Positions 8,163-18,088 of a stretch of DNA of 64,000 nucleotides are shown here, piece by piece. This DNA is from Bacterioplanes sp965233665. Its GTDB lineage: Bacteria; Pseudomonadota; Gammaproteobacteria; Pseudomonadales; Oceanobacteraceae. Made by a program: the position numbers and the translations under genes. Each line of letters begins with the position of its first letter. Position 1 is the first letter of the stretch. The DNA lies in NCBI GenBank assembly GCA_965233665.1, contig CBDDTG010000054.1, positions 15,346 to 79,345 on the forward strand, given 5' to 3'. Under the pieces are notes generated by a model. The model was not told where the DNA came from and did no database searches. It saw nothing but the letters and a program-made list of their open reading frames with translations.

Positions 8163-9560
8163 ATGCCTGAACTAGATGCCACCTTGCTGGCACGCATTCA
8201 GTTTGCTTTTACCATTTCCTTCCACATTATTTTTCCGGCCATCACCATTGGTTTGGCCTGTTACTTGGCGGTATTAGAGGGCTTGTGGCTGAAATATCGC
8301 CAGTCGAAATACATCAACCTGTACACCTTTTGGAGCAAAATTTTTGCCGTCAATTTCGGCATGGGTGTGGTGTCTGGCATTGTCATGGCTTACCAGTTTG
8401 GCACCCACTGGCGCGGCTTTTCAGAATTTGCCGGCAGCATTACCGGCCCTTTGCTGACCTATGAGGTGCTGACGGCGTTTTTCTTGGAGGCTGGGTTTCT
8501 CGGGGTAATGCTGTTTGGCCGCGAAAAAGTGGGCGAGCGGCTGCACTTTTTTGCTACCTGCATGGTGGCCCTGGGCACCGTTATTTCGACCTTTTGGATT
8601 CTGGCGTCTAACAGCTGGATGCAAACGCCCCAAGGCCACGCCATTGTTGATGGCCGGGTGGTGCCGTTAGATTGGTGGGCGGTGATTTTTAACCCATCTT
8701 TTCCTTACCGTTTAGCCCATATGTGCTTGGCGGCATTTATCTCCACCGCCTTTTTGGTAGCAGGCACTGCGGCCTGGCATTTGTTGAAAAACCAACACTC
8801 GCACAGTGCCTCGCCGGAGGTGAAAACCATGTTGTCGATGGCCATGTGGATGGCATTGGCGATAGTGCCGCTGCAAATATTTGTTGGCGATTTGCACGGC
8901 CTGAACACGCTGCAATATCAGCCCACCAAGGTGGCGGCGATGGAAGCGCATTACAGCAATGCCGATGGTGAGCCAACGCCGTTGATTCTGTTCGGCTGGC
9001 CAGACAGCGAGCAGCAAACCGTGCACTGGGCGCTAGAGGTGCCGGCGCTGGCCAGTGTGATTTTGTTGCACGACAGCGAACAGCAAGTGCCGGCGTTGGA
9101 CGAGTTCCCGCGTGACCACTGGCCCAACGTGCCGTTGGTGTTTTGGAGCTTTCGCCTGATGGTCGGGCTGGGCCTATTAATGCTGGCGGCATCGCTGTGG
9201 GCGCTGTGGTTGCGCCGGGATGAGCGCCTTTACCAACAGCCACAGTTCTTGCGCTTGATGCTGTGGCTGATGCCATCTGGCCTGGTGGCGACACTGGCGG
9301 GTTGGTTCACCACCGAAGTCGGGCGACAGCCCTGGGTAGTGCAAGGTTTGTTGCGCACCGAGCAGGCGGTATCGGCGCACACCGCGGTGGAGCTGTCGAT
9401 CAGTTTGCTGGCCTTTGTGCTGAGCTACCTGCTGATTTTTGGCTTGGGCTACTTCTATATGTGGCGCTTGATGGTGACGGGGCCCAGCCATGAGCCTTCG
9501 GTGCCTACCTTAACTCAACGCGTTGCTACCGCCCTGCCACAGGAGCCTTCCCATGTTTGA
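8163..9560 (+). CDS. cioA: cyanide-insensitive bd-type quinol oxidase subunit I
   Basis: This 465-residue polytopic subunit carries the haems of a bd-type terminal oxidase that reduces O2 with ubiquinol. It has the CydA N-terminus (LARIQFAFTISFHIIFPAIT), the segment GFLGVMLFGREKVGERLH, and the GRQPW motif in a late transmembrane helix. Its total length and the short region between helices 6 and 7 fit the CIO subgroup with a short Q-loop. The start at 8163 is preferred to an ATG 42 bases upstream because it matches the family N-terminus and has GGGAG in front. It overlaps cioB by eight bases. The upstream MocR-type regulator and direct repeats suggest regulated expression. Confidence 0.93.
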   Translation: MPELDATLLARIQFAFTISFHIIFPAITIGLACYLAVLEGLWLKYRQSKYINLYTFWSKIFAVNFGMGVVSGIVMAYQFGTHWRGFSEFAGSITGPLLTYEVLTAFFLEAGFLGVMLFGREKVGERLHFFATCMVALGTVISTFWILASNSWMQTPQGHAIVDGRVVPLDWWAVIFNPSFPYRLAHMCLAAFISTAFLVAGTAAWHLLKNQHSHSASPEVKTMLSMAMWMALAIVPLQIFVGDLHGLNTLQYQPTKVAAMEAHYSNADGEPTPLILFGWPDSEQQTVHWALEVPALASVILLHDSEQQVPALDEFPRDHWPNVPLVFWSFRLMVGLGLLMLAASLWALWLRRDERLYQQPQFLRLMLWLMPSGLVATLAGWFTTEVGRQPWVVQGLLRTEQAVSAHTAVELSISLLAFVLSYLLIFGLGYFYMWRLMVTGPSHEPSVPTLTQRVATALPQEPSHV

Positions 9561-10536
9561 TTTGGCCGTGATTTGGTTTGCTTTGATTGTGTTCGCCATC
9601 TTGATGTACATCGTCATGGACGGCTTTGATTTAGGCGTGGGCATGCTGTTTGCCGTGGTGGATGACAGCGAACAGCGTGATCGCATGGTGAACAGTGTGG
9701 CGCCGGTGTGGGATGGCAACGAAACCTGGCTGGTGTTAGGAGGCGCTGGGCTGATGGGTGCTTTCCCGCTGGCGTATGCTCAGGTGTTGGAAGCACTCAC
9801 CGCGCCGCTGTTGGTGATGCTGTTGGCGCTTCTGGTGCGTGGCGTAGCGTTTGAATATCGCTTCAAAGCACCAGAGCTGAGTCGTCACTGGTGGGACAAA
9901 GGCCTGTTTTGCGGCTCTTGGCTGGCGACCTTTTGCCAGGGCCTGGTGCTGGGGGCGTTTATTCAGGGCGCGGCGGCAGGGCAGTCGCATTGGCTGACGC
10001 CGTTTTCACTGTTTTGTGGCGTGGCTCTGACCGTGACTTATACCTTGCTCGGCGCGGTATGGCTGATTATTAAAATGGACGGTGCGCTGCAGCAGCGCAT
10101 GCGCCAACTCGCGCACACCTTGTTGTGGCAATTGCTGATCTGCATGGCGGTGGTCAGCGCCTGGACACCACTGACCGATGAACGCATAGCGGCGCGCTGG
10201 TTTGGCGAGGGGCACTGGCAGTGGTTGTGGCCTGTGCCTGCATTGGCCGCTTGGTGCGCACTGCAGCTGCGCACCAGTTTGCAGCGTGATCGCACCTATC
10301 GGCCATTTTTGTTGGCCTTAGCCCTGGTCATCCTTGGTTTTGCCGGTTTGGGCGTCAGTTTGTGGCCTTATTTAGTTCCGCCTGAAATAACCCTGTGGCA
10401 AGCCGCCGCGCCCGCCAGCAGTCTGCGCTTTATGTTAGTTGGTGCTGTATGTATTTTGCCGCTGGTGTTGGCCTACACCGCTTGGAGCTACTACGTATTT
10501 CGCGGCAAAACGGCACCCGGGCAGGGCTATCACTGA
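9553..10536 (+). CDS. cioB: cyanide-insensitive bd-type quinol oxidase subunit II
   Basis: This is a 327-residue, about nine-helix membrane subunit that pairs with CioA. Diagnostic is the N-terminal MDGFDLGVGMLF stretch near residue 20, followed by PVWDGNETWLVLGGAG, both hallmarks of CydB. The start is the ATG at 9553, preceded by AGGAG and lying inside the last codons of cioA. The overlap indicates translational coupling and fixed stoichiometry. An upstream in-frame ATG would only add codons read from the cioA sequence and is rejected. The TGA stop overlaps the start of a 38-codon third gene. Confidence 0.93.
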   Translation: MFDLAVIWFALIVFAILMYIVMDGFDLGVGMLFAVVDDSEQRDRMVNSVAPVWDGNETWLVLGGAGLMGAFPLAYAQVLEALTAPLLVMLLALLVRGVAFEYRFKAPELSRHWWDKGLFCGSWLATFCQGLVLGAFIQGAAAGQSHWLTPFSLFCGVALTVTYTLLGAVWLIIKMDGALQQRMRQLAHTLLWQLLICMAVVSAWTPLTDERIAARWFGEGHWQWLWPVPALAAWCALQLRTSLQRDRTYRPFLLALALVILGFAGLGVSLWPYLVPPEITLWQAAAPASSLRFMLVGAVCILPLVLAYTAWSYYVFRGKTAPGQGYH

Positions 10537-10652
10537 TGTGGTTAAAACGCTGCGGCTGGTTGCTGTTGTTTTGGCTGGCCGGCGTCGCCAGCCTTGCTGT
10601 GATCGCACAGATCTTGCGTTGGCTGATGATGAATGCGGGGTTGTCGAGTTGA
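10536..10652 (+). CDS. small DUF2474/CydX-like oxidase-associated protein
   Basis: This 38-residue single-pass membrane protein begins at an ATG that shares a base with the cioB stop (TGATG). It reads MWLKRCGWLLLFWLAGVA, then a continuous hydrophobic helix and a short Arg/Met-containing tail. Size, position as third gene of a bd-type oxidase operon and sequence type fit the DUF2474 family, small subunits associated with CioAB in the way CydX is with CydAB. Family knowledge suggests a role in oxidase stability or haem retention; here that is inference. Confidence 0.8.
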   Translation: MWLKRCGWLLLFWLAGVASLAVIAQILRWLMMNAGLSS

Positions 10653-10787
10653 ATCGCTAGCGCTAAGTCGGTGTTATTTGATTTGGCAATTCGGACATTG
10701 CTGAGGTGTGATTGCGGGTTTTGACTTGTATTAGTGCTTAAGCAGAAATAGACTGCTGCGCCTTTATAATCAATAGGGGTCTAATTA

Positions 10788-12398
10788 ATGCAGTCTCACC
10801 GACGTTTGCTACGCAGCCTAGCTGCTCTGTTCTGTTTGTTGTCGCCACTGGTGGCACAAGCGACGAGCTATCACATCGATTACGTTAAGCAGCAGTTGCA
10901 GCAAGACTTTGCAGGCTCGCAAGGCAGCTTGTGGCACATCAGTCAGGGCAATGTGATCACAGGTTACGGCGAAGCCGAAGACAGCTGGCTGCTGCAAACA
11001 CCGAACTGTTGGGGTGACCCGCAGTGCAGCGACACCGGTGCTTTGCAGCACTATGCGGACAGCATTGAACAAGACATTGCCAAGGCGCAGCACTGGGTGG
11101 ATATCACCACCTTGGTCACTTACCCGGACGGCATTTTTCAGCGCGCCATCGTGCGTGGTTTGCAGCAAGCGCAGCAGCACTCGCCAGAGTTAACCGTGCG
11201 CATTCTGGCGGGCACGCCGCCGGTGATGGGCAATATTGATACGTCGTTTACCGAGACCGCTAAGGCGTATTTGCGTCGCTTAAAAGAGGACTTGGGCGAT
11301 ACGGCTGACGATATGAATATTTCGGTGGCGGGGGTAGAAACCAGTTGGTTGTACTCCTGGAATCACTCCAAAATCATTGCCGTTGATGGCAGCACCAGTA
11401 TTGTTGGTGGCCACAATATGTGGGAGTCGGCCTATGGTCAGGTCGATAGCCCCATTAACGATTTGACCATGCGCTTACAAGGCCCAGCAGCACGAGACGC
11501 CCACCAATTTGCCGATTTGTTGTGGCAATTTACCTGCCGCTGGAAAGATGGTGTGGTCAATAAAACCTTGTATGTCGATTTAGAGCAAACCGCTGCAGCG
11601 ATGGGCAGTTGCCCGACGCAATTCTCAGCGCCTGCCGTGCCAGCTGAAGGCGATGTGCCTGTGATGGCGCTGGGTGGCTTGGGTTTTGGTATGCAAACGC
11701 CGGGTGGTACCAGTGGTGGCGTGCCCGGCGCGAATGACAGTGAGGCACGTTGCTCGCGTTTGTTTAAGGATTACGTGAATAACGATCAAGAATATTCGGT
11801 GGCTAACCCTGAGCAGGCGGGCTTGCGCGCGTTAGTGGCCAGCGCGCAACATTCGGTATTTATTTCGCAGCAGGATTTAATCGCACCTTGCGTCGGGCCG
11901 TTTGCCGCCAGCTACTATGACGCGCGCTTATTCGATGTGTTGGCCGATAAACTGATTGAAGGGGTGAAGGTGCAAATTGTGGTGAGCTCACCTGGGGCCA
12001 AGCAAAGCCTGGTGGCGCCTTACTCCAATATGAAAAAAATGTCGGAAATTACCGATGTATTGCAGCGCAAAATTGCCAGCCGAGCACAGCTATCTGATGC
12101 GGATGCTAAGCAAACCATGTGTGATTCGCTGCAATTGGCGCCGATTCGCAATGCAGAGGGTGTAGCGACATGGAGCAATGGTTACGCCATAGGCAACCAT
12201 GCCAAAACCATTGCGGTGGATAACTCAGCCTTCTACATCGGCTCTAAAAATCTGTACCCCGCAACTTTGCAGGATTTTGGTTACATAGTCGAAGATGCTG
12301 CTGCGGCAGAGCAGTATCGCTATTTTTATCAGCAGCCTATGTGGCAAAACTCACAGTCCGCCGCCGTGGTGGATTACCAAACCGGCGTTTGCTTGTAG
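10788..12398 (+). CDS. secreted phospholipase D-like protein with two HKD motifs
   Basis: This 536-residue protein has an N-terminal signal peptide (hydrophobic LLRSLAALFCLLSPL, cleavage near AQA-TS). It carries two phospholipase D catalytic motifs: HSKIIAVD starting at His193 and HAKTIAVD starting at His471. Both keep the His, Lys and Asp, so the enzyme should be active on phosphodiester bonds of phospholipids or related substrates in the periplasm or outside the cell. The Gly-rich loop near residues 290-310 separates the halves. The gene is monocistronic. Its TAG stop is immediately followed by MITE copy 2, and behind that by an intrinsic terminator that originally followed the stop directly. 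The true substrate is unknown. Confidence 0.88.
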   Translation: MQSHRRLLRSLAALFCLLSPLVAQATSYHIDYVKQQLQQDFAGSQGSLWHISQGNVITGYGEAEDSWLLQTPNCWGDPQCSDTGALQHYADSIEQDIAKAQHWVDITTLVTYPDGIFQRAIVRGLQQAQQHSPELTVRILAGTPPVMGNIDTSFTETAKAYLRRLKEDLGDTADDMNISVAGVETSWLYSWNHSKIIAVDGSTSIVGGHNMWESAYGQVDSPINDLTMRLQGPAARDAHQFADLLWQFTCRWKDGVVNKTLYVDLEQTAAAMGSCPTQFSAPAVPAEGDVPVMALGGLGFGMQTPGGTSGGVPGANDSEARCSRLFKDYVNNDQEYSVANPEQAGLRALVASAQHSVFISQQDLIAPCVGPFAASYYDARLFDVLADKLIEGVKVQIVVSSPGAKQSLVAPYSNMKKMSEITDVLQRKIASRAQLSDADAKQTMCDSLQLAPIRNAEGVATWSNGYAIGNHAKTIAVDNSAFYIGSKNLYPATLQDFGYIVEDAAAAEQYRYFYQQPMWQNSQSAAVVDYQTGVCL

Positions 12399-12647
12399 GG
12401 CATCTCTGAATAATTCGGTGCCTGCTCTGGATCGCCAGAGGGCTCAAGATCAGATGCCGGTTTGCTGCTATCAAAAATCGGCGACACCGAGCTGGAGTTC
12501 TCTGGCGCTCCCCGCAGGGCGCGGGCAGTAGGCTTCCATAACTTCGTTGGCGACGTTGAAAAGGGCTGGCCATTTCCTGCCGTCACCGCCTTGTTCTGAA
12601 AGCCTGCTGCACTCGCGCAGAGCTGTGCAGAATTAATCAGAGGTGCC
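12399..12647. mobile_element. MITE-like element, copy 2 (249 bp)
   Basis: This copy is homologous over its whole length to the element at 2296-2557, with about a dozen bases missing in the middle and scattered substitutions. The ends are GGCATCTCTGAATAATTC and GAATTAATCAGAGGTGCC, two mismatches from perfect inverted repeats, so this copy is more diverged. The flanks are GTAG on the left and TTAG on the right, i.e. a perfect 3 bp TAG duplication or an imperfect 4 bp one. The left TAG is the stop codon of the phospholipase D-like gene. The rest of the interval up to 12896 holds the terminator at 12653 and the upstream region of the TetR gene, and no coding gene. Confidence 0.82.
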
Positions 12648-12652
12648 TTAGA

Positions 12653-12685
12653 TGCCAGCCTTCGGGCTGGCAGATTTCTCTTTCT
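12653..12685 (+). terminator. intrinsic terminator with TTCG tetraloop
   Basis: TGCCAGCC-TTCG-GGCTGGCA forms a perfect 8 bp stem capped by a TTCG tetraloop at 12653-12672, followed by a T-rich tail (GATTTCTCTTTCTC). It is almost certainly the terminator of the phospholipase D-like gene, displaced 250 bp from the stop codon by the MITE. Confidence 0.8.
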
Positions 12686-12896
12686 CGAGCGTCTCTCTCC
12701 ATCCAGCCACTTCCTTATAGTCTCTCGCCGGCAACCACTGTTTTTGAGTACCTGCTGTTTTGCTTGAGGCTTGCCTGGCAATTCAGACTTTGATGTCGCC
12801 GTCCTGCGCTACAGCCTGTCTTTTTAACTAGCCCTTGGCAGTCTTTGAGCAGCCGTGCTAATTTGTTAATCAATTGATTAATGAAATGGTATCCGT

Positions 12897-13547
12897 ATGA
12901 GCCGTGGCCGACCACAAGACCCGTTGAAGCAGCAGCAAACCATGTCCGCCTTACTGGATGCCGCCCGTGAGTTGCTGCAGCAGCAGTCTTATAAAAGCAT
13001 CACCATTCGCCAGTTGGCGCAGCAAGCAGGTACGCAAACGGCCATGATCAGTTATTACTTTGGCTCCAAGCAGGGGCTGTTTGAGCAGCTGATGGTGCAG
13101 ACGACTGAGCAGCGCCAGCGCAAGTTGATGGCACTGGCGCAAGAGCTGCAAACACGGCCCGAGCGTCCCATCGAGCTGATGGTGAATCGTATTCTCGATA
13201 TTGTGCTGAGCGAGCCTTGGTTATTTCGCTATTTCCAAAGCGAGATGTTTAGTGACCAGCCCAATACCGAACTCAGTGAATTACCGCAAAAAATCCGCGC
13301 CGGCATCGTGGCGCTATTTCGCTTGCTGCAACAACAAGGCGTATTACGTGCCGAGTTTGATTGTGAAAAAGTGGCTGCGACCTTTATGAGCCTATTGGCC
13401 TTTCCGCTGCTATCGCAGCCGATGTTTCACACTGTGTTTGGTTTAGGTCTGGATGAGCTCAACAGTGACGCCTGGCGCACCCATCTATGTCAGTTATTGC
13501 AACATGGTCTCGTTGAAGACACACAATCTGGGGAGGGCGCACAATGA
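12897..13547 (+). CDS. TetR/AcrR family regulator of the adjacent efflux operon
   Basis: This 216-residue regulator has an N-terminal TetR helix-turn-helix (residues about 15-60; IRQLAQQAGTQTAMISYYFG) and a helical ligand-binding C-terminus. It is the first gene of an apparent operon with a membrane-fusion adaptor and an RND permease; its TGA overlaps the adaptor start by four bases. This order is typical of local repressors of drug or solvent efflux pumps. A palindromic stretch TTGTTAATCAATTGATTAAT just upstream of the start (about 12862-12881) could be its operator. The TetR gene itself is intact, in contrast to the two genes that follow. Confidence 0.9.
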   Translation: MSRGRPQDPLKQQQTMSALLDAARELLQQQSYKSITIRQLAQQAGTQTAMISYYFGSKQGLFEQLMVQTTEQRQRKLMALAQELQTRPERPIELMVNRILDIVLSEPWLFRYFQSEMFSDQPNTELSELPQKIRAGIVALFRLLQQQGVLRAEFDCEKVAATFMSLLAFPLLSQPMFHTVFGLGLDELNSDAWRTHLCQLLQHGLVEDTQSGEGAQ

Positions 13548-14949
13548 CAGCCGTTAAAAAATGGCCTGGCTTGGCAGCCTTAGCGCTGGCGTTCGTGATT
13601 ATGGCGTTATTACTGGTCAATAAAACTGGGCCACAGCCGCGCGAGCTAGATAGCCAAGCCACGGCTGTGTATAGCATCAATACCCAGTCACAGCAGATAC
13701 GGCCATTTGTCGAAGGGTTTGGTCAGGTCAGTGCCAGTCAGCACTATCAGGCCGTGGCCGAGGTGGCGGGGCGCATTGTGGCGTTAGCACCGGGTTTGGA
13801 GCAGGGCATGATGTACCCGGCCGGCACCGAAATTGTTACGTTAGACGATCAGGACTACCAGCTGGCTTTGGCCCAGGCAAAGGCTCAGGCGCAAGTGGCG
13901 CAGCAGCAATTGCATCAGTTTGCCCAGCAATCCCAGCAGCTAAAAACCTCGCTGCGCTTGACCAATGAGCGTTTGCAATATGCCCAATCGGAAGTAGAAC
14001 GCCTGCAGCGTTTGTTTAAGCAAGGCAGTGTGTCGGCCTCGCAGCTGGATGGTGAGCGCCAGCGCTGGTTGCAACTGCAACAAGAGCAGGTGTCGCTGCA
14101 CACCCAGGTGGAGCAATTGCCCAGCCAACGACGCTCATTAGTTAGCCAAAAGGAATCGGCCGAGGCCCAAGTTGCCCAGCAACAACGCAATATTGAACGT
14201 ACTCATATTCGCCTGCCGTTTGCAGCGCGATTGGGGGCGGTGGATTTTGATATCGGCCAGTTTGTTGGCACAGGCCAGGTACTCTTTACTGCTACCGGTT
14301 TGGATACGGTGGATGTAGTTGCCCACGTTAGCTTGGCGCGTTTAAAGCCGTTTTTGCTGCTTTGGCCAAACCAGATGAAGAGCTGGTATTAGGCCCTGAG
14401 GTAATGAAGCAATTACTGCAACGGTTTCAATTATCGGCCGAGGTTGAGCTGCCCGGCTTTGATGGCCGTTGGGCGGCTCAAGTCGTATCGATTCACGAAG
14501 CACTGGACCCGGCCAGCCATTCCATCGCCTTTACTTTACGAGTGCCACAGCAACAAACGCGGGTAAAGCCCGGCGTTCGACCACCGCTAATGCCCAGAGC
14601 ACAAGTCAATGTGCGAATTTATGGCCATGCTTTGCCAGGCTTGCTGGTGCCGCGCATTGCTGATCACCAAGGTCAGCTGTATGTGATGGAACAGCAGCGG
14701 CTTAAATTTTTACCCACACCCGCACATTTATTGATGGGCCCTTGGCTATTTATTTATCGGCCCACTATGGCCAAATTGCAGGTGATTACTTCGCCAGTGA
14801 TTCCTGCGCTGCCTGGCCAGTTATTAACGGCAAGCCCTGACCCGGATTGGCAGCCACTACTGCAACAAAGTCTGCAAAACCAGTCACCACAAAACCAAGC
14901 GCTACCACCAACAGAACAACCGCAACCGTCACAGGGGCAGCGGTTATGA
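13544..14949 (+). pseudogene. RND efflux membrane-fusion (HlyD/AcrA-type) adaptor, frameshifted
   Basis: This is the periplasmic adaptor of a tripartite efflux pump. The first frame encodes an N-terminal membrane anchor (residues about 8-26), a lipoyl-like half, a long Gln-rich coiled-coil hairpin and the second lipoyl half. Near the T-run at 14351-14355 the frame is lost. The original frame ends at 14392, while the continuation (AALAKPDEELVLGPE onward: beta-barrel and membrane-proximal domain) reads on in the next frame to 14949. One extra T in the run would restore a continuous adaptor of about 468 residues. It is either a pseudogene or an assembly error; four similar lesions in the next gene make this region unusual. 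Confidence 0.8.
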
Positions 14950-17900
14950 TGCGCTTTATTATTGAACATCCAACGGCGGCTAATTTATTGATGCTGCTGG
15001 CGCTGGTATTGGGGTTAAATCAGTTGGGGTCGTTAAAACGGGAAACTTTTCCTCATATCGAATCCTATGAAATGCAGGCTAGCGTGACATACCCTGGTGC
15101 TGCGGTAGAAACCATAGCCAACGCTGTCTGTCGGCCGCTGGAAGACAGTGCCACGGATGTGCTGAACCTGCAGGAAATGCGCTGCGATGCGCGCTCAGGC
15201 AGGGCATTGTTGACCTTGACCATGGCACCTGACGGCGATTTCACCGCGTTTCAGGCCGATGTTCGCAGTGCCATTGATGGCATTGATGATTTACCTGAGC
15301 AAGCTGAGGAGCCGGTGGTCAGCGAGCTTGGGCAAACTCAGCCGGTAGTTAGTCTGGCGCTCACATCCGCACAGTTACAACGCTGGCAATTAAAGGATTT
15401 GCTGAGCATTTAAAATTACAATTACTGCAACAGTCGGATGCCGCCCGCATTGACATCGATGGTTTTGGTCAGCGTCAGTGGCGCATATCGTTATTGCCTG
15501 AACAGTTGCGTCGTTATCAATTAAGTTTGCAACAAGTCAGTCAGCTGATTGCACAAACAACATTCGCATTCCCGCAGGCCAGCTGCAGGGCCAACATCAG
15601 GTATTTGATGTACAGGTGGATAATGAAAGCCGAACCTTAGCGCAACTACAGCAACTGATTTTATTGTCTCCACCTGACGGTGATCAGATTCGGCTGATGG
15701 ATATTGCCCGAGTAGAAGAAGTGTTTGAGCCGCTGGAATCTCGTATTCTGTTTGATGGCACGCCAGCGGCGTTATTGCACATTAAAAAGAATACCGGCCA
15801 AGACAGCCTGGATATTTTAGCTCAGGTTAATGCCTTTATGGCGCAACAGCAGCAGCGCCTACCCGACTCAATAGAACTGCATTTAACTCAGGATCAAACC
15901 AGCATTATTGTCGATCGTCTTAACATGCTGATGAATAATGCTTGGCAGGGGCTGCTGTTGGTCTTTGTCACCTTGCTGTTATTTTTTAATTTACGTTATA
16001 CCTTTTGGGTGGTGATGGGACTGCCGTGTCGTTTCTCGGTGGCCTGTTTGTCTTAGGCTGGTTTGATATCAGCATTAATATGATGAGCATGGTGGCGTTA
16101 TTATTGGCGCTAGGAATATTAATGGATGACGCCATTGTTATTTCTGAAAGCATTGCTGAGCAGTTCAAAAGCGCGAACTCAGATCATCAAAGCATTTCTC
16201 AAGCGGTGATTGCCGGCGTGCAACGAGTCGGACGCGGGGTGTTATCGTCCTTTGCCACCACGGTATTGATTTTTGGCTCTATGATTGGCTTGCAAGGCGA
16301 TTTAGGGCAGGTGCTGCGTGTCGTGCCTATGGTGTTATTAATCGTGGTGTGTGTCAGCTTGCTGGAAGCGTTTTTTATTCTCCCCAGTCATTTATTTCAC
16401 AGCGTTGCCGGTGAGGCAAAGCCTGATCGCACGGCACGACTGCGTTCTTGGGTACAAGATCACTTTGAGCGGTGGCAAAAAAAGCTCGGTAATGGCGTGC
16501 ATTGGGCGATTCGTTGGCGTTATGCGGTGTTGGGATCAACCCTGGCGTTATTTATGTTATCGGTGTCATTGCTAGCTTCAGGGGTGCTTAAATTCTCGGC
16601 GCTGCCAGAGCTGGACGGTGATGTACTTCAGGCACGCCTATTATTGCCAGCGGGAGCCACCTTGGCACAAACCCAGCAGCAGGTGGATCAACTGCAGCAG
16701 GCGCTCAATAAAGCCAGCAATGAGTTAGAGCCGGGTTTGATCGAGCATCAAACCGTCACCTTTGGTTTAAATGCCGATGCCTATGAATCGGGTCCGCATA
16801 TGGCGACGGTGAGTCTGGATTTACTCAGTGCTGAGCAACGCCAAACCAGCATTGATGAGCTGATCAGTGCTTGGCAGGCACAATTACCGGCGTTACCGTG
16901 GGTCTCCTCACTCATTTTTACCGAGCCTGCATTAGGCCCCGCAGGGCGTGCCATTGAACTGGGTTTTTCTGGTTTGCCGGTGGCGCAACTGGATCAGGTG
17001 GCGGAGCAAACACGGCAATGGTTAGGCGGTTTTCATGGCGTCTATAACTTATTCGACGATTCCCGCCCGGGTGTCGCCCAGCTTAATGTCACGTTAAAAG
17101 CAGAAGCGCAACGTCAGGGGCTAGATCAACGCTGGCTCGCCAATGAGCTGTACGCGGCGTTTTATGGCGTCAAAGTGAATGAGCAATACACCGAGCTGGA
17201 TGACATTGAGGTGCGTATCGCGCTAGATCGAGCATGGGTGAAAAACCAGGATCAATTGGCGCTGTATCCCGTACGTTTGCCGACGGGCGACACCGTTGCT
17301 TTAGAAGCCATTGCCGATATCGAATGGCAACAAGGCGTGCAGCGGCTGCAACGGGTCGATCGTCAAACCACGGTCACCGTGTACGGCTCGGTCAATGGCT
17401 TACAGGCAACAGCAAAGAAGTCATACAGGCCTTTCAGGCTCAGCTGTGGCCACAATTACAGCAGCAATATCCGGCGCTGCGCTTACAGCTGGAAGGAGAG
17501 CTGGCCAACAGTGCAGAAACTCAGCAGTCACTTAAACAAGGCTTTTTATTGGGCTTGCTGGGGGTATTTATCTTGCTGAGTTTGCAATTTCGCAGTTATG
17601 CCGAACCCTTGATTGTTATGCTGGCGATTCCGCTGGCACTGATTGGCGTGGTATTTGGCCACTTGGTGATGGGCTATAACCTGGCCATGCCGAGCATGAT
17701 TGGCTTTGTCTCCTTGGCAGGCATAGTGGTGAATAATGCCATTTTAATCGTTGAGTTTGTGAAACAGCATGTGGCCCAAGGCCATGCCCTGGCAGATGCC
17801 GCACAGCTGGCCAGTGAGCAACGCTTGCGCGCCATGTTATTAACCACCTCAACCACAGTCGCTGGCATGCTACCGTTGCTGCTGGAAACCAGTCTGCAAG

Positions 17901-18037
17901 CCCAGGTATTGATTCCTTTGGTGATCAGCGTGGCCTTTGGCCTGCTGGCGTCCTCTGTGCTGGTGCTGTTTGTCATTCCTTGCTTATATGCTTGCCTGCA
18001 AGATATAGGGCAAAAACAGGTCAGCGCCGGGCAGTAG
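14946..18037 (+). pseudogene. RND efflux permease (AcrB/HAE-like), four frameshifts
   Basis: This is a proton-driven inner-membrane efflux pump. Read across frames, the product would be about 1030 residues, the normal RND length. It has the N-terminal TM1 start (RFIIEHPTAANLLMLLALV), porter domains, and TM4 with the proton-relay Asp pair (LALGILMDDAIVISE). The C-terminal half carries GIVVNNAILIVEF. Coding is broken by four single-base losses: near 15398-15400 (TTT), 15555-15557 (AAA), 16026 (G) and 17400-17401 (TT). Each is repaired by adding one base. No substitution stop codons or larger deletions are seen. It overlaps the adaptor and follows its TetR gene. Confidence 0.8.
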
Positions 18038-18088
18038 CTTGGTAATGCTGTGGCTGTAGCGGTAAGCTGCAGCCTGGGTCTGGGGGTA

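Noticed and set aside
12374..12781. Minus-strand open frame covering MITE copy 2
   Set aside because: It crosses the element, the terminator and the end of the phospholipase gene; it has no ribosome-binding site and copy 1 does not preserve it.
13544..18037. Programmed ribosomal frameshifting in the efflux genes
   Set aside because: Five sites in two genes, none with a clear slippery heptamer plus pseudoknot arrangement, and RND pumps are not known to use it.
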